From: JBGTKH01 sp041744735
GTDB lineage: Bacteria > Planctomycetota > Planctomycetia > Pirellulales > Pirellulaceae
NCBI GenBank assembly: GCA_041744735.1
Contig: JBGTKH010000232.1
Coordinates: 1 to 22,747 of the forward strand
Direction: 5' to 3'
Length of the DNA: 22,747 bases
Of the stretch, positions 1 to 8,323 are shown one piece after another (the first letter of the stretch is position 1; every line of letters starts with the position of its first letter). The translations under genes were made by a program, and so were the position numbers. The notes beneath the pieces were generated by a model. The model did not search any database. It was not told where the DNA came from and worked only from the letters and a program-made list of their open reading frames with translations.

Positions 1-61
1 TCAATTTGCTAGCGGCATCCCGGATCGTCGCTACCATCTGTTCCGTCAACTTTCCATCCAT
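1..61 (-). CDS. start of a further operon gene, cut by the window edge
   Basis: A new reading frame opens at the ATG whose first base is 61 and stays open for 20 codons to the edge, beginning MDGKLTEQMV. It overlaps the end of the DUF1998 frame by about 50 bases in another phase. A near-ideal Shine-Dalgarno sequence (AAGGAGG, within bases 65-75 on the minus strand) lies at good spacing before the ATG, which is the main reason to believe it. The predicted start is an amphipathic helix. The product cannot be identified from 20 residues. In DISARM islands a DUF1998 gene is followed by a phospholipase-D-like nuclease (DrmC), so that is one guess, based only on position. Confidence 0.6.
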   Translation of the reverse strand, partial: MDGKLTEQMVATIRDAASKL

Positions 62-1895
62 CGTCCCCTCCTTGAGACTTCACCTGAACCAACACCGAAG
101 ACTCCAGAGGGTATCCAAATTCATCAAACATAGGGAGGCTATTTTCCGGGAGTTGCCTTAGTACTCGATGACGATCGACGTATCCGGATTCGACGGCGAA
201 CTGAGATTCGAATCCGAGGATGCAGTCAAGGCATGATCCTTGACATCGTGCGTGATGATCTTCAGTTCCGTGAAGAAGACTTAGTGCTCCCTGAAACCAA
301 GTTAGGCCTTCATCGATCAACTCGCGTGTGTGACCGGCACCTCCTGGGACATTGTCGTAGATTAGAATATCCCGATGGCCTGAGCGGCTAACGATCAATT
401 CGCCGCCTAGCTCACGTGGATCGAGTTGCAGCAACTCGGCACCGGCGCGGTGTAATGCTAGTTTTAGAGTGGTCAGGAAAGTTTCGTCATTCCCGGGCAG
501 AGTGGTTGCCGAGAAGTCGAGCCGCAACATGTCGGTTGGTTCGCTGGATGCCAGAACTTGTCGCCGAAGAGGGTCCGCGTGTCCTTCCAACAAACAGGCA
601 TGGTCGGTCTTCTTCCCTCCCATCTTCCAAAGCGGAAGATGCATGCGGAAAGAATCGGAAAGAGGTCTGTTTTGTCGGCTTCCTTTCTTTTCGGCCGGTT
701 CGCTTTCCGCGTAGCCGCAACGAGTACAGATCACAAAGCCGGTCTGATTTGCTCCATGATTGAGGACTAGCAAGCTACCGTCTTCGCGGTAGGTTGCCCG
801 CAGGCCTTGGATACCGCCAAAATCCGACACGCTCTTCTCGCCTTCGTAGTGCTCTAAGTTCCATAGAACTTCCGTCTTGCTCCAGCCGAAATGAGAATCG
901 AGCGTCCCTTGTCGTTTGGGTTGATCCCACGCAGCGGTGCTAAATCCGTGTCGCGGGAGTAGCACATCGTTTGAAGCTGCCCACGGTTTGTCGCAGTGTT
1001 CGCAATGTTCCGGGATCTGCTGCAGGAAGCCGAAATAGAAATGGCCCGTCTGACAATGCTTGGCGACTTTCCGTTCGCCGAAACTTTCGTGGGTCTCGTT
1101 CAAGTACGGCATTCGAGTCAGTCCGCGCGACGTCACGAACTTGCCGCCAACCATTAATGTGGCACCTGGCGCGTATTCCCGAATCGCAAGCAGTCCCCCT
1201 CGCTCCAATCGGTATTGTTCTTCATCACGGACCTTCTTGTGGTCTTCGTCCCAAACCTGAACGCGCAGCCGATGAACATTGATGGGAAAACCGTAGCGGG
1301 GAAGAAACTGGGAATTCGAAAGCGATTCGATTACCGTGACGCCGTAGAGCGTCGCGAGTTGCCGATGGATGGCGTTGGCTCTGCGGCAAGAATCATCCAA
1401 ATTGGATTCAACGTCCTTCCACGCGTTCAGAAGCACATCATAATCCCTCCGCCATTGTTCGATCGCCATCTCGAAAGATCGCTCTAAATCTGCAATCAAT
1501 TCGCTCCATCCATCAATTGCGCGGTTCAGTAGCGGTGTGTCAGCGAGTAGCGATTGCGCCTGCTCTCTGAAAACCGGGGCAATATCTCTCAGCCAACCCA
1601 GGTAACCGAGAAATGTATCCGCGACTGTTTGTTGCGTGCGGTTCCACGGCGAGTCTGGCAGTTGGATCATCGCCTCACGCCCAACCTGTGGTTTCAGATC
1701 GCCTGGTTTCCACCACTGTGTTTTCTCAACTCGGCAAAACTCTCCCATATTTCCAAAAGCCTTCATGGCTCCCGTTCGCCCGTCAGGATCGCGGATTTCG
1801 CTAAAGAACGAGCCGAGCAACCAAGCTCCCAATTGCCTCATGGCCAGGCGCGGTCGGTCGGAAATAACGCGGGGGTGGCGCAATGGCTTGTTCAA
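9..1895 (-). CDS. C-terminal part of giant helicase, DUF1998 region (frameshifted from the upstream frame)
   Basis: This 628-residue frame is the downstream part of the large DEAD/DEAH helicase encoded just before it. The nominal start is a TTG inside what should be continuous protein; in the +1 frame the sequence reads on from helicase motif VI as FERAVFREFGAYLNKPLRHP, the usual continuation in DUF1998 helicases. It carries several zinc-type cysteine groups (CEHCDKP, CTRCGY) and the DUF1998 signature near the end: LIYDNVPGGAGHT followed by C551, C555 and C558 in CQGSCLDC. DUF1998 regions occur in DruE, DrmB and related defence helicases; the zinc motifs suggest nucleic-acid binding. It is unlikely to be an independent gene because no ribosome site precedes the TTG. 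The stop is at bases 9-11. Confidence 0.85.
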   Translation of the reverse strand: MNKPLRHPRVISDRPRLAMRQLGAWLLGSFFSEIRDPDGRTGAMKAFGNMGEFCRVEKTQWWKPGDLKPQVGREAMIQLPDSPWNRTQQTVADTFLGYLGWLRDIAPVFREQAQSLLADTPLLNRAIDGWSELIADLERSFEMAIEQWRRDYDVLLNAWKDVESNLDDSCRRANAIHRQLATLYGVTVIESLSNSQFLPRYGFPINVHRLRVQVWDEDHKKVRDEEQYRLERGGLLAIREYAPGATLMVGGKFVTSRGLTRMPYLNETHESFGERKVAKHCQTGHFYFGFLQQIPEHCEHCDKPWAASNDVLLPRHGFSTAAWDQPKRQGTLDSHFGWSKTEVLWNLEHYEGEKSVSDFGGIQGLRATYREDGSLLVLNHGANQTGFVICTRCGYAESEPAEKKGSRQNRPLSDSFRMHLPLWKMGGKKTDHACLLEGHADPLRRQVLASSEPTDMLRLDFSATTLPGNDETFLTTLKLALHRAGAELLQLDPRELGGELIVSRSGHRDILIYDNVPGGAGHTRELIDEGLTWFQGALSLLHGTEDHHARCQGSCLDCILGFESQFAVESGYVDRHRVLRQLPENSLPMFDEFGYPLESSVLVQVKSQGGDDGWKVDGTDGSDDPGCR

Positions 1896-1926
1896 ATATG
1901 CACCGAATTCACGGAATACCGCACGC

Positions 1927-4900
1927 TCAAAAGGACGATCTTGGACGATCTTGGCAGAATGTTATTGCGGCGGATGATCCATCGCTGCGTCGTCCGGAAC
2001 GTCCCGCACGTTGCACATAGTTGGCTTTGCCAGGCGGAACATTTGCCATCATGACTGCTTGCAATCCGCCGATATCGATACCTAACTCCATCGTCGTCGT
2101 GCAGCTCAGTAAATTCCGCGCACCTTGACGAAAAAGGTTCTGCAATCGGCGGGTCTCTCGGGGCGACAATTGCGCGGAGTGTTCTTCGGCCCATAGACCT
2201 CGCTGAAACACCTCACGATCGTTGTAATCGCGACGAAGACGCCCAAAGCGTTTTAGCGCCATGTCTGCGTCGGGCTGAGTAACGTCAATTTCGCGGAGTG
2301 AACCCGATCCGGACTGGGGAACGCATCCCGCCGCGTTACGTGGCCACAACCAACCATTCAACTCGCATTCGTAAACGGTTTGCGGTACGGCAAGCCCCAG
2401 TTCAGGAAAAACCAGTTGAACGGCTTCCACATCGTTGCCGTCATCAGTTTGTCGGGGTTCCGATTTCAACCACGTGACTGTTTTGTCGTTGGCAAGTCTG
2501 ACAAGTTCGCTAAAGACGTTTTCAAGCAGTTCTTCCGCCAGCCGGCGCGCGTTCTCGTCTGATTCGCCGGCTGCAATGAGAACGCGACAAGCAAAGTTCA
2601 GCGTGATTTGATTCTGCGTTTTGCCGATCAAATTAACTAGCCAGCCACTGGCGGTCGAAGTTCGGGCTGCCATCCATTTACCGACGGGCGTCAATGCACT
2701 TCCGAATTCGCGATTCTTTTCCTGACTTCCTAGATCGATACAGCCTTCGATTCGCATTACGTCGCAAATCAAGCGACAGAAGTCTGCAAAAACCCGCTCC
2801 AATTTCAATCGGCACGCAGCATTGAGTTGTCCAAGCAAGTGGTCATCAAGCGACAATTGCTCGATGCCAGGATAGCTAATTGCAACCAACCCAATCGTTT
2901 CAGCACTAACCTGATTTCGTGGGCGGCGGGCAAGTTCGTTGGCCAGGATGTCTCTGATTCGCTTTTTGACGGACTCCCGATTCTTGTCCCAGTCAAGCTG
3001 CCGCCATGGGCGTTGGGCGGGCTGTTTAGCAGCCAAGTCAGCCAGGTCAGGGTCGAGAAACTGAGCGATCAGCGGGTCCGCTTCCAGTCGCTCGACCCAT
3101 TCGCGAATCGTCCCGCCAGCAAGACGTTGGCTTAGCTCCCGTCGCTTTTCATCAAGTTGACGCTGCACATATCGCTTGCGATCCTCACCGATCTTCCGAG
3201 AGCGAATCTCGCGTTCTAAGCGTTCGACATCTTCTCGGACGTATCGCGTTTCGTCGCTAGCTCTGCGCCCCTCATTCGCATGCTTCGCCAACATCGCACG
3301 GAACATTTGCAGTTGATGTTGGCTCGCCAAACGAGGCCCTAATCGAGCAGCCGCTTGACGACTATCGCTGAACGCGAGCAAACGGCGTCCTTCCGCAGGA
3401 TGCCATGTCCTGCCAGCGGAAAGTGCTGGCAATTCTGACAGGATCGTTTCCGTTGCGATGGAAAGCGACAAGGAATCCGACACTCTTAGCCAGCCAAAAT
3501 CTTTCTCACCGCAAGTTGGGCAGCGTTCGAATTCGTAGAGTTCTACTCCTTGGGCAACTCGGCAGCTTCCTGACGCCGGATCGACCGTCCAGCGCTTACC
3601 GTTCGTAGCATCAAACACATTCGACAATGGGAAGAAGACGCGCCCCGGCTCTGCTCTAGTCACCTTCGTTGGAAGCAACGAGAAATTCGATTCGGTCGCG
3701 GCAATGCCCCACAGGCCGCAATTGCCACAACGTATGATCGGATAACTGGGTGACTCGCAGCAACTACATCGACCAACCGTATCGGCGGTAACCGAACCGA
3801 GTGGCGGCAGTTTGGAAAGGGATTCCGATTCACAGCTTGGAAACAAGCAAACTGAAAGTGCATTCGGAGCGCGGACTTGCAAGTGCAAGCGATGCGGAAG
3901 CAGCGGCAATCGAGTTACTTCAGGCCGAGCCGAGGCGGCCAATCGCAGCAGATTCGTCGTCGCGCGGCGAGTGATGTCGTCGCAAGATCCCCAAAGTTCC
4001 GAGGTCAATTCGTCTAGCGTCTTGGGATCGGGTGCGTCCATCAACGCCGCGATCTCGTGAATCACTTGGGCTCGTGGCAACACTTTCCACAACAACATCG
4101 CGGGGCAACCGGCGCTGTCGGCAAACGCGTCACGAATCGTTGACTCGTCGACGACCAATTGAAGCTGTTCCGCAAGCGTTTTGCACTCGTCAGCATCAAC
4201 CAGCAACTCTTGCTGCCCAAGTTTTTCTATGATGGTTCCCGCTTGAAGCCAGTCCGTATCCGCAATTTCTCGCGAGTTCTTTTCCGGGCAATCGGCGGAG
4301 ACGGATTCTAACTGCCAGGCAGCAGGCTCGCCTCGAATGACAAAAGTGGATTCCGGCTGGCTGGAAAAGAGCCGACCAACAAAATCTTTCAACTCTTCCC
4401 TGCCACCCCCGAGCGTGGCGCTAGTCGCAATCTGCAATATCTGGTTCGCCCATACACCGCAGCGCAGCATCATACGCCGCAAAAGCAGCATGATTTCGGC
4501 CGCCAGAGTGCCCGCATACAAGTGCGCTTCGTCAAGGACCATCACTTCCAACGCCGGACCGAAGAAGACCGCATCTTGAGGCCGACACAACATGTATTCC
4601 AACATCGAATAGTTCGTGATGAGTATGTCCGGCGGAAGTCCGCCCGTGGTCTTCTTGCCCTCGCTTGTCTCTTTACCTCGTGCCTGCTGTCGTGTGCGGT
4701 AGCGGTGTGGCGCTGCTGGTGGTAGTCCTTCGCGAGTTGCTTGCCTCGCATCCTCAGGTGTTTCACTGGTGAAGTGCAAATAGGACACGCGATCTTGTCC
4801 CGAAAGCCAACGGTCCAGTCGCTCCGTCTGGTCATTCACCAGTGCGTTCATCGGATAAAGGATCAACGCCCGTATTCCGCCGCCAGGCTGGCGCTCGCCG

Positions 4901-5325
4901 GCGTAAAGCTGATTCAAAAGCGGCAATAGAAAACTTTCTGTTTTGCCGCCGCCGGTGCCGGCGGTTACGGCAATTGCTGGACGCTCCTTTGAATGTGATC
5001 GTACCGCGGTTTCCAATGATTGGTATTGATGTTCGTAGAGCCTGAGTTCGGACGGCATCTCTCCGTTCTGGACTAAATGTTTGGCGAGCTCCGAATTGAA
5101 AAGGCCTACGTCCGCACAATCGGTCAGCGATTTTCCGCTGGACCGTGATGCTCTTGTCGCTTCGACCCAAATGTCGCCAAGCAGCCCACTTGGTCCGACT
5201 TGCGACATCACCGATCTTATCGCAGCGACCAAATGGGGATCACCGCTGAAATTCTCAGACACACCCAAGTCGACCAATCGCTCGCGGAGGCTATCGACCA
5301 ATTTTAGCGCATCAAGTTGTGACAT
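1927..5325 (-). CDS. DruE-like DEAD/DEAH helicase, N-terminal 1132 residues, interrupted by frameshift
   Basis: Large superfamily 2 helicase of a putative anti-phage system. Visible motifs in order: Q-like RLYEHQYQSLE (95-105), Walker A AGTGGGKT (122-129), ILYPMNALVNDQ (155-166), TNYSMLEYML (237-246), DEAH (265-268), SAT (302-304), cysteine pairs of a zinc element in the middle (CSCCES, CGNCG, CPTCG), a charged, probably coiled stretch (about 700-770), and motif VI QRAGRSGRR (1105-1113). The frame then hits a premature stop after SSF because of a 10-bp tandem duplication at 1933-1952; without it the protein would be about 1770 residues including the DUF1998 part, the size expected for DruE. 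ATG start at 5325, 37 bases after the preceding stop. DruE, with DruH, defines type III Druantia; that assignment is inference from architecture. The gene may be inactive, phase-variable, rescued by ribosomal slippage, or affected by a sequence error. Confidence 0.88.
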   Translation of the reverse strand: MSQLDALKLVDSLRERLVDLGVSENFSGDPHLVAAIRSVMSQVGPSGLLGDIWVEATRASRSSGKSLTDCADVGLFNSELAKHLVQNGEMPSELRLYEHQYQSLETAVRSHSKERPAIAVTAGTGGGKTESFLLPLLNQLYAGERQPGGGIRALILYPMNALVNDQTERLDRWLSGQDRVSYLHFTSETPEDARQATREGLPPAAPHRYRTRQQARGKETSEGKKTTGGLPPDILITNYSMLEYMLCRPQDAVFFGPALEVMVLDEAHLYAGTLAAEIMLLLRRMMLRCGVWANQILQIATSATLGGGREELKDFVGRLFSSQPESTFVIRGEPAAWQLESVSADCPEKNSREIADTDWLQAGTIIEKLGQQELLVDADECKTLAEQLQLVVDESTIRDAFADSAGCPAMLLWKVLPRAQVIHEIAALMDAPDPKTLDELTSELWGSCDDITRRATTNLLRLAASARPEVTRLPLLPHRLHLQVRAPNALSVCLFPSCESESLSKLPPLGSVTADTVGRCSCCESPSYPIIRCGNCGLWGIAATESNFSLLPTKVTRAEPGRVFFPLSNVFDATNGKRWTVDPASGSCRVAQGVELYEFERCPTCGEKDFGWLRVSDSLSLSIATETILSELPALSAGRTWHPAEGRRLLAFSDSRQAAARLGPRLASQHQLQMFRAMLAKHANEGRRASDETRYVREDVERLEREIRSRKIGEDRKRYVQRQLDEKRRELSQRLAGGTIREWVERLEADPLIAQFLDPDLADLAAKQPAQRPWRQLDWDKNRESVKKRIRDILANELARRPRNQVSAETIGLVAISYPGIEQLSLDDHLLGQLNAACRLKLERVFADFCRLICDVMRIEGCIDLGSQEKNREFGSALTPVGKWMAARTSTASGWLVNLIGKTQNQITLNFACRVLIAAGESDENARRLAEELLENVFSELVRLANDKTVTWLKSEPRQTDDGNDVEAVQLVFPELGLAVPQTVYECELNGWLWPRNAAGCVPQSGSGSLREIDVTQPDADMALKRFGRLRRDYNDREVFQRGLWAEEHSAQLSPRETRRLQNLFRQGARNLLSCTTTMELGIDIGGLQAVMMANVPPGKANYVQRAGRSGRRSDGSSAAITFCQDRPRSSF
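1933..1952. repeat. 10-bp perfect tandem duplication causing a frameshift
   Basis: GGACGATCTT occurs twice in a row (1933-1942, 1943-1952) and is followed by GG. On the coding (minus) strand this reads CAAGATCGTC twice. Removing one copy restores one continuous helicase-DUF1998 frame through CQDRPFERAVF. The stop codon reached in the shifted frame is in the context TTT TGA G, where the P-site Phe codon could re-pair one base forward. Confidence 0.9.
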
Positions 5326-5362
5326 CCGTCATCCATCCTTACGCTTGAACAATCAGCCGGGC

Positions 5363-8323
5363 TTAACGAGAGCGCACGACAATTGGCGACTCGCACTGTG
5401 ATTTCTCGATAAGCTCGGCTGCTATCAAACGGCACAAGTCCGCTTTATTCATCGCGGTTTCCAGGTTTTCTTCGGCAATTGGATCAATCGGCAGACCGTC
5501 AGAAGCGATGCGTGCCGTTTCGATTAAGCCTTCGACAAACGCATCGGAGAGCGCAAGCCACGGAACGCGATGGTCGCGATTGCCAAATTCACCGCAGTGG
5601 CGTTCGATCCAATCACTCCGACGAATTTCGAGTGGTTCGCGCAACGATTGGCTAAGTCTCTCCCGAAGCCAGCGCTCATGCGTTTTTTCAACCTGCCCTT
5701 CAAGCCACGCATTGACAATCCTTGAAGCCAATACGGGATTCCAGGTCGTCACTTGTTCCACTAAGTCCTGAAGCGTCAATTTGTCGTCGATTTGAAATGA
5801 GAAGGGGGCAAGCGACAACAACGTAGTACCTGAAGGATTCCAATGTCTCAAAAACAATCGACTCGTCTCGAGCCACCCGACTTCTTGCTGATCTTGCTTG
5901 AGCAAGTCATTTGGCAAGAACTGTTCAGAGCGGCGATACGCCTGCGGTTCGGCATGATGCTCAGTCAGGCACCATTGGTCAAAGAACGCTGTTCCGTACT
6001 GATCAATAACCGCTTTCAAAGACCCGGTGCATAACATCAGCGGTAGCCGAAACCATCGTAAACACGTTGCCGCGGATTCCGCAGCATCAGAATCATCGAC
6101 CGACAAGAGCACACGCCACCATTCATCGGACCACCAGCTTCCTAGTCGTGTTCCCCGAAAAGCGATTGCTGCGGCCACAACAGGATCGTCGTTGTCGATA
6201 CCTGCTTTTTCCGGATCGACCGTCCATTCACCGCCATCGACAACGATGTTCTCAAACGAAATGTTGGCCAGTTTGCCAGACTCGGTCCATAGGACCACGT
6301 GGTGTTCGTCGCCTAACTCGATACAATCCAGCAACGAAAGTCGGACCAACTTCGATCCTGCAAGCTGCACACCGTCAGCGACAATTCCGTGGTCAACGAT
6401 TGCCCCGCATAGTTTTAAGGATTTGGCACCAGCCGCGCGGTTAAATTGGTGGTCTGAGACGTGGAGCGGCCACCCGCGAACGCCTAAGTCTGTCAACCTG
6501 GTCTCACGCTGGAATCGAGAGTTCACAATTCTCGCACTTTCAAACAGCGTCCAGCCTTCCTCCCGCTCGGTTCGCCCTGGATAGATCGCTAATGGTTTGC
6601 GGGAAAGAAGCGTTCGGTCAAGAACAGCGTCCGCTGCGACCTGCTTCCAACGACCATCCTGTTGGACGACCATGCCGGTCGATTCCCAACAGAGACTACG
6701 GTACAGAACGCGACTACGGTGTCCTTTCACAACCACACGAACGCGAAATGTTCCATCGTGGCGCATCGATGGTCTTGGAATCGGTCGCGTTATGACTGGG
6801 CCTATATCGTTGCGGTCAAACTCAATGGACCGTCCCTCAATTTGCACACTTTCGACGGTCATTCCATCGATCTGCGAGACTCGCAATCGACGTTGCTGGG
6901 GAGATCCATGCCCCTGCTCCAAAGTAACGGAAATCGACTTCGCCCAATCGTCGCGAGCAGAGTCTTCAGCAATCGAAGAAAGCTCCATCGCTTCGGAATC
7001 GCCGGGGATCTGAATTGACAGGCTCTCATCCCAACCAGGGAAAACGCGAACCCAACGATACTTGCCTGAATCAAACACTTGCGTTGCGGCGCACGTCTTC
7101 ACCACGGTCTGGAGCGGTAACCGCAGCGTATATTCCAATTCCCGATTCATCTTCGCGATGCTTGTCGCGCGTCCCGACGAATCGAAGACGAGCAATTCAC
7201 TACCATCATCGCCGATCCCCAACGTTTGACACACAACCGCGTTCCCGTTTTGTTCTGCCAAGACCACGGATACTGAATCCGAGTCGGACGAGATCGTCAG
7301 TGTCTGGTTGCCTCGGAGGCCAGAGTAAGTACCATCTTGTTGGCGTCGGAAGAGTTCGATTTCGTGGTCATTTGCCGAGAGAAAATAGATTTCCCCTCGA
7401 AGCCCCTCCAACGCATCAAATAGAAGTCGCGATTGGAAATCAATGCTGTCGTCTCGCCAAACCAAACGCGGCTGCGTGATCAGTACTTGGCAACTCTCTT
7501 CGGCTTCAACCTCAACTTCGAAACGATCGGAATCAGGTTGGTCCTGACGTGACCGAGTTTGTCCTTCGTCCGGAAAGTATCCCGTATAGCCAGAGTTGAC
7601 TTGCTTTGTTGCTGCACCAAGCAAATCGTCGATCCACTCGGCAAGCACCCATGGCGAGTTCGAAAACAATGTCCGCGTGCGGCGTTCGTCGATCTTGCCA
7701 CTGCGGAATTTTTTCAGGGTATCCCATAGCTCGACGAAGGAGTCCGACCGCCACACGCCATCAGGTTCGGTAAGTTGACGAATTGCAGCATGAGGATTGC
7801 CGACCATCCAAAGCGCAAGTTGGTCCCGAGCACCGTGTAAGGTGAAACCAAATTGCAGCTTCGCGGTAAGATACCACGAATCTTGCAATTGAAGGTCAAA
7901 CGCATGACGCAGGCCAAAACACCGACATGCATCTTCCAGGCAATCGCGGACATTTTTGTGCGGATAATCAATGTCGCCAAAGAGCAGCAACTGTACGTCT
8001 TCGTTCCAATTCGCATTGGCGAACACCTGCCAAATACCACGTTCGCGACTGTCGCGGCGGCAACTTTCGGCGGCCAGGGTCAAAAGAAGCAATCCCACAT
8101 AAGGTCGTCGAGCCGAATAGTCGAGCGACAGTTTTAGCTGCTGCCGGTCCAATGCAGCAGCCCAATCGCGCAGCCACTGAACGTCCTGCACCGTCATCCG
8201 CAACTCGCAAATGGACCAAGGCCGTCCGGGGAATAACTCGCGAGCACGCTTGATGATCGCGCCGGTGGCGTTGCGGATTGTTTCGTAATGGCGATTGAAT
8301 GGCAAGTCGGCAATCAAGTTCAC
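5363..8323 (-). CDS. 986-aa defence-operon protein, DruH-like by position, function unknown
   Basis: I do not recognise a catalytic motif. The first 240 residues are helical and rich in aromatic and leucine residues (RRPYVGLLLLTLAAE at 72-86, WYLTAKLQFGF at 150-160). An acidic linker (about 264-278) leads to a long region that looks beta-rich (about 280-650), then a helical C-terminal third rich in Trp, Leu and Glu. No signal peptide or membrane span is evident, so it is probably cytoplasmic. The start is a GTG whose GTGA overlaps the stop of the NERD-helicase gene, implying translational coupling; the helicase gene follows after 37 bases. Type III Druantia pairs a large protein of unknown fold, DruH, with the giant helicase DruE. 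Length and position fit DruH, but I cannot confirm homology from sequence alone. Confidence 0.85.
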   Translation of the reverse strand: MNLIADLPFNRHYETIRNATGAIIKRARELFPGRPWSICELRMTVQDVQWLRDWAAALDRQQLKLSLDYSARRPYVGLLLLTLAAESCRRDSRERGIWQVFANANWNEDVQLLLFGDIDYPHKNVRDCLEDACRCFGLRHAFDLQLQDSWYLTAKLQFGFTLHGARDQLALWMVGNPHAAIRQLTEPDGVWRSDSFVELWDTLKKFRSGKIDERRTRTLFSNSPWVLAEWIDDLLGAATKQVNSGYTGYFPDEGQTRSRQDQPDSDRFEVEVEAEESCQVLITQPRLVWRDDSIDFQSRLLFDALEGLRGEIYFLSANDHEIELFRRQQDGTYSGLRGNQTLTISSDSDSVSVVLAEQNGNAVVCQTLGIGDDGSELLVFDSSGRATSIAKMNRELEYTLRLPLQTVVKTCAATQVFDSGKYRWVRVFPGWDESLSIQIPGDSEAMELSSIAEDSARDDWAKSISVTLEQGHGSPQQRRLRVSQIDGMTVESVQIEGRSIEFDRNDIGPVITRPIPRPSMRHDGTFRVRVVVKGHRSRVLYRSLCWESTGMVVQQDGRWKQVAADAVLDRTLLSRKPLAIYPGRTEREEGWTLFESARIVNSRFQRETRLTDLGVRGWPLHVSDHQFNRAAGAKSLKLCGAIVDHGIVADGVQLAGSKLVRLSLLDCIELGDEHHVVLWTESGKLANISFENIVVDGGEWTVDPEKAGIDNDDPVVAAAIAFRGTRLGSWWSDEWWRVLLSVDDSDAAESAATCLRWFRLPLMLCTGSLKAVIDQYGTAFFDQWCLTEHHAEPQAYRRSEQFLPNDLLKQDQQEVGWLETSRLFLRHWNPSGTTLLSLAPFSFQIDDKLTLQDLVEQVTTWNPVLASRIVNAWLEGQVEKTHERWLRERLSQSLREPLEIRRSDWIERHCGEFGNRDHRVPWLALSDAFVEGLIETARIASDGLPIDPIAEENLETAMNKADLCRLIAAELIEKSQCESPIVVRSR

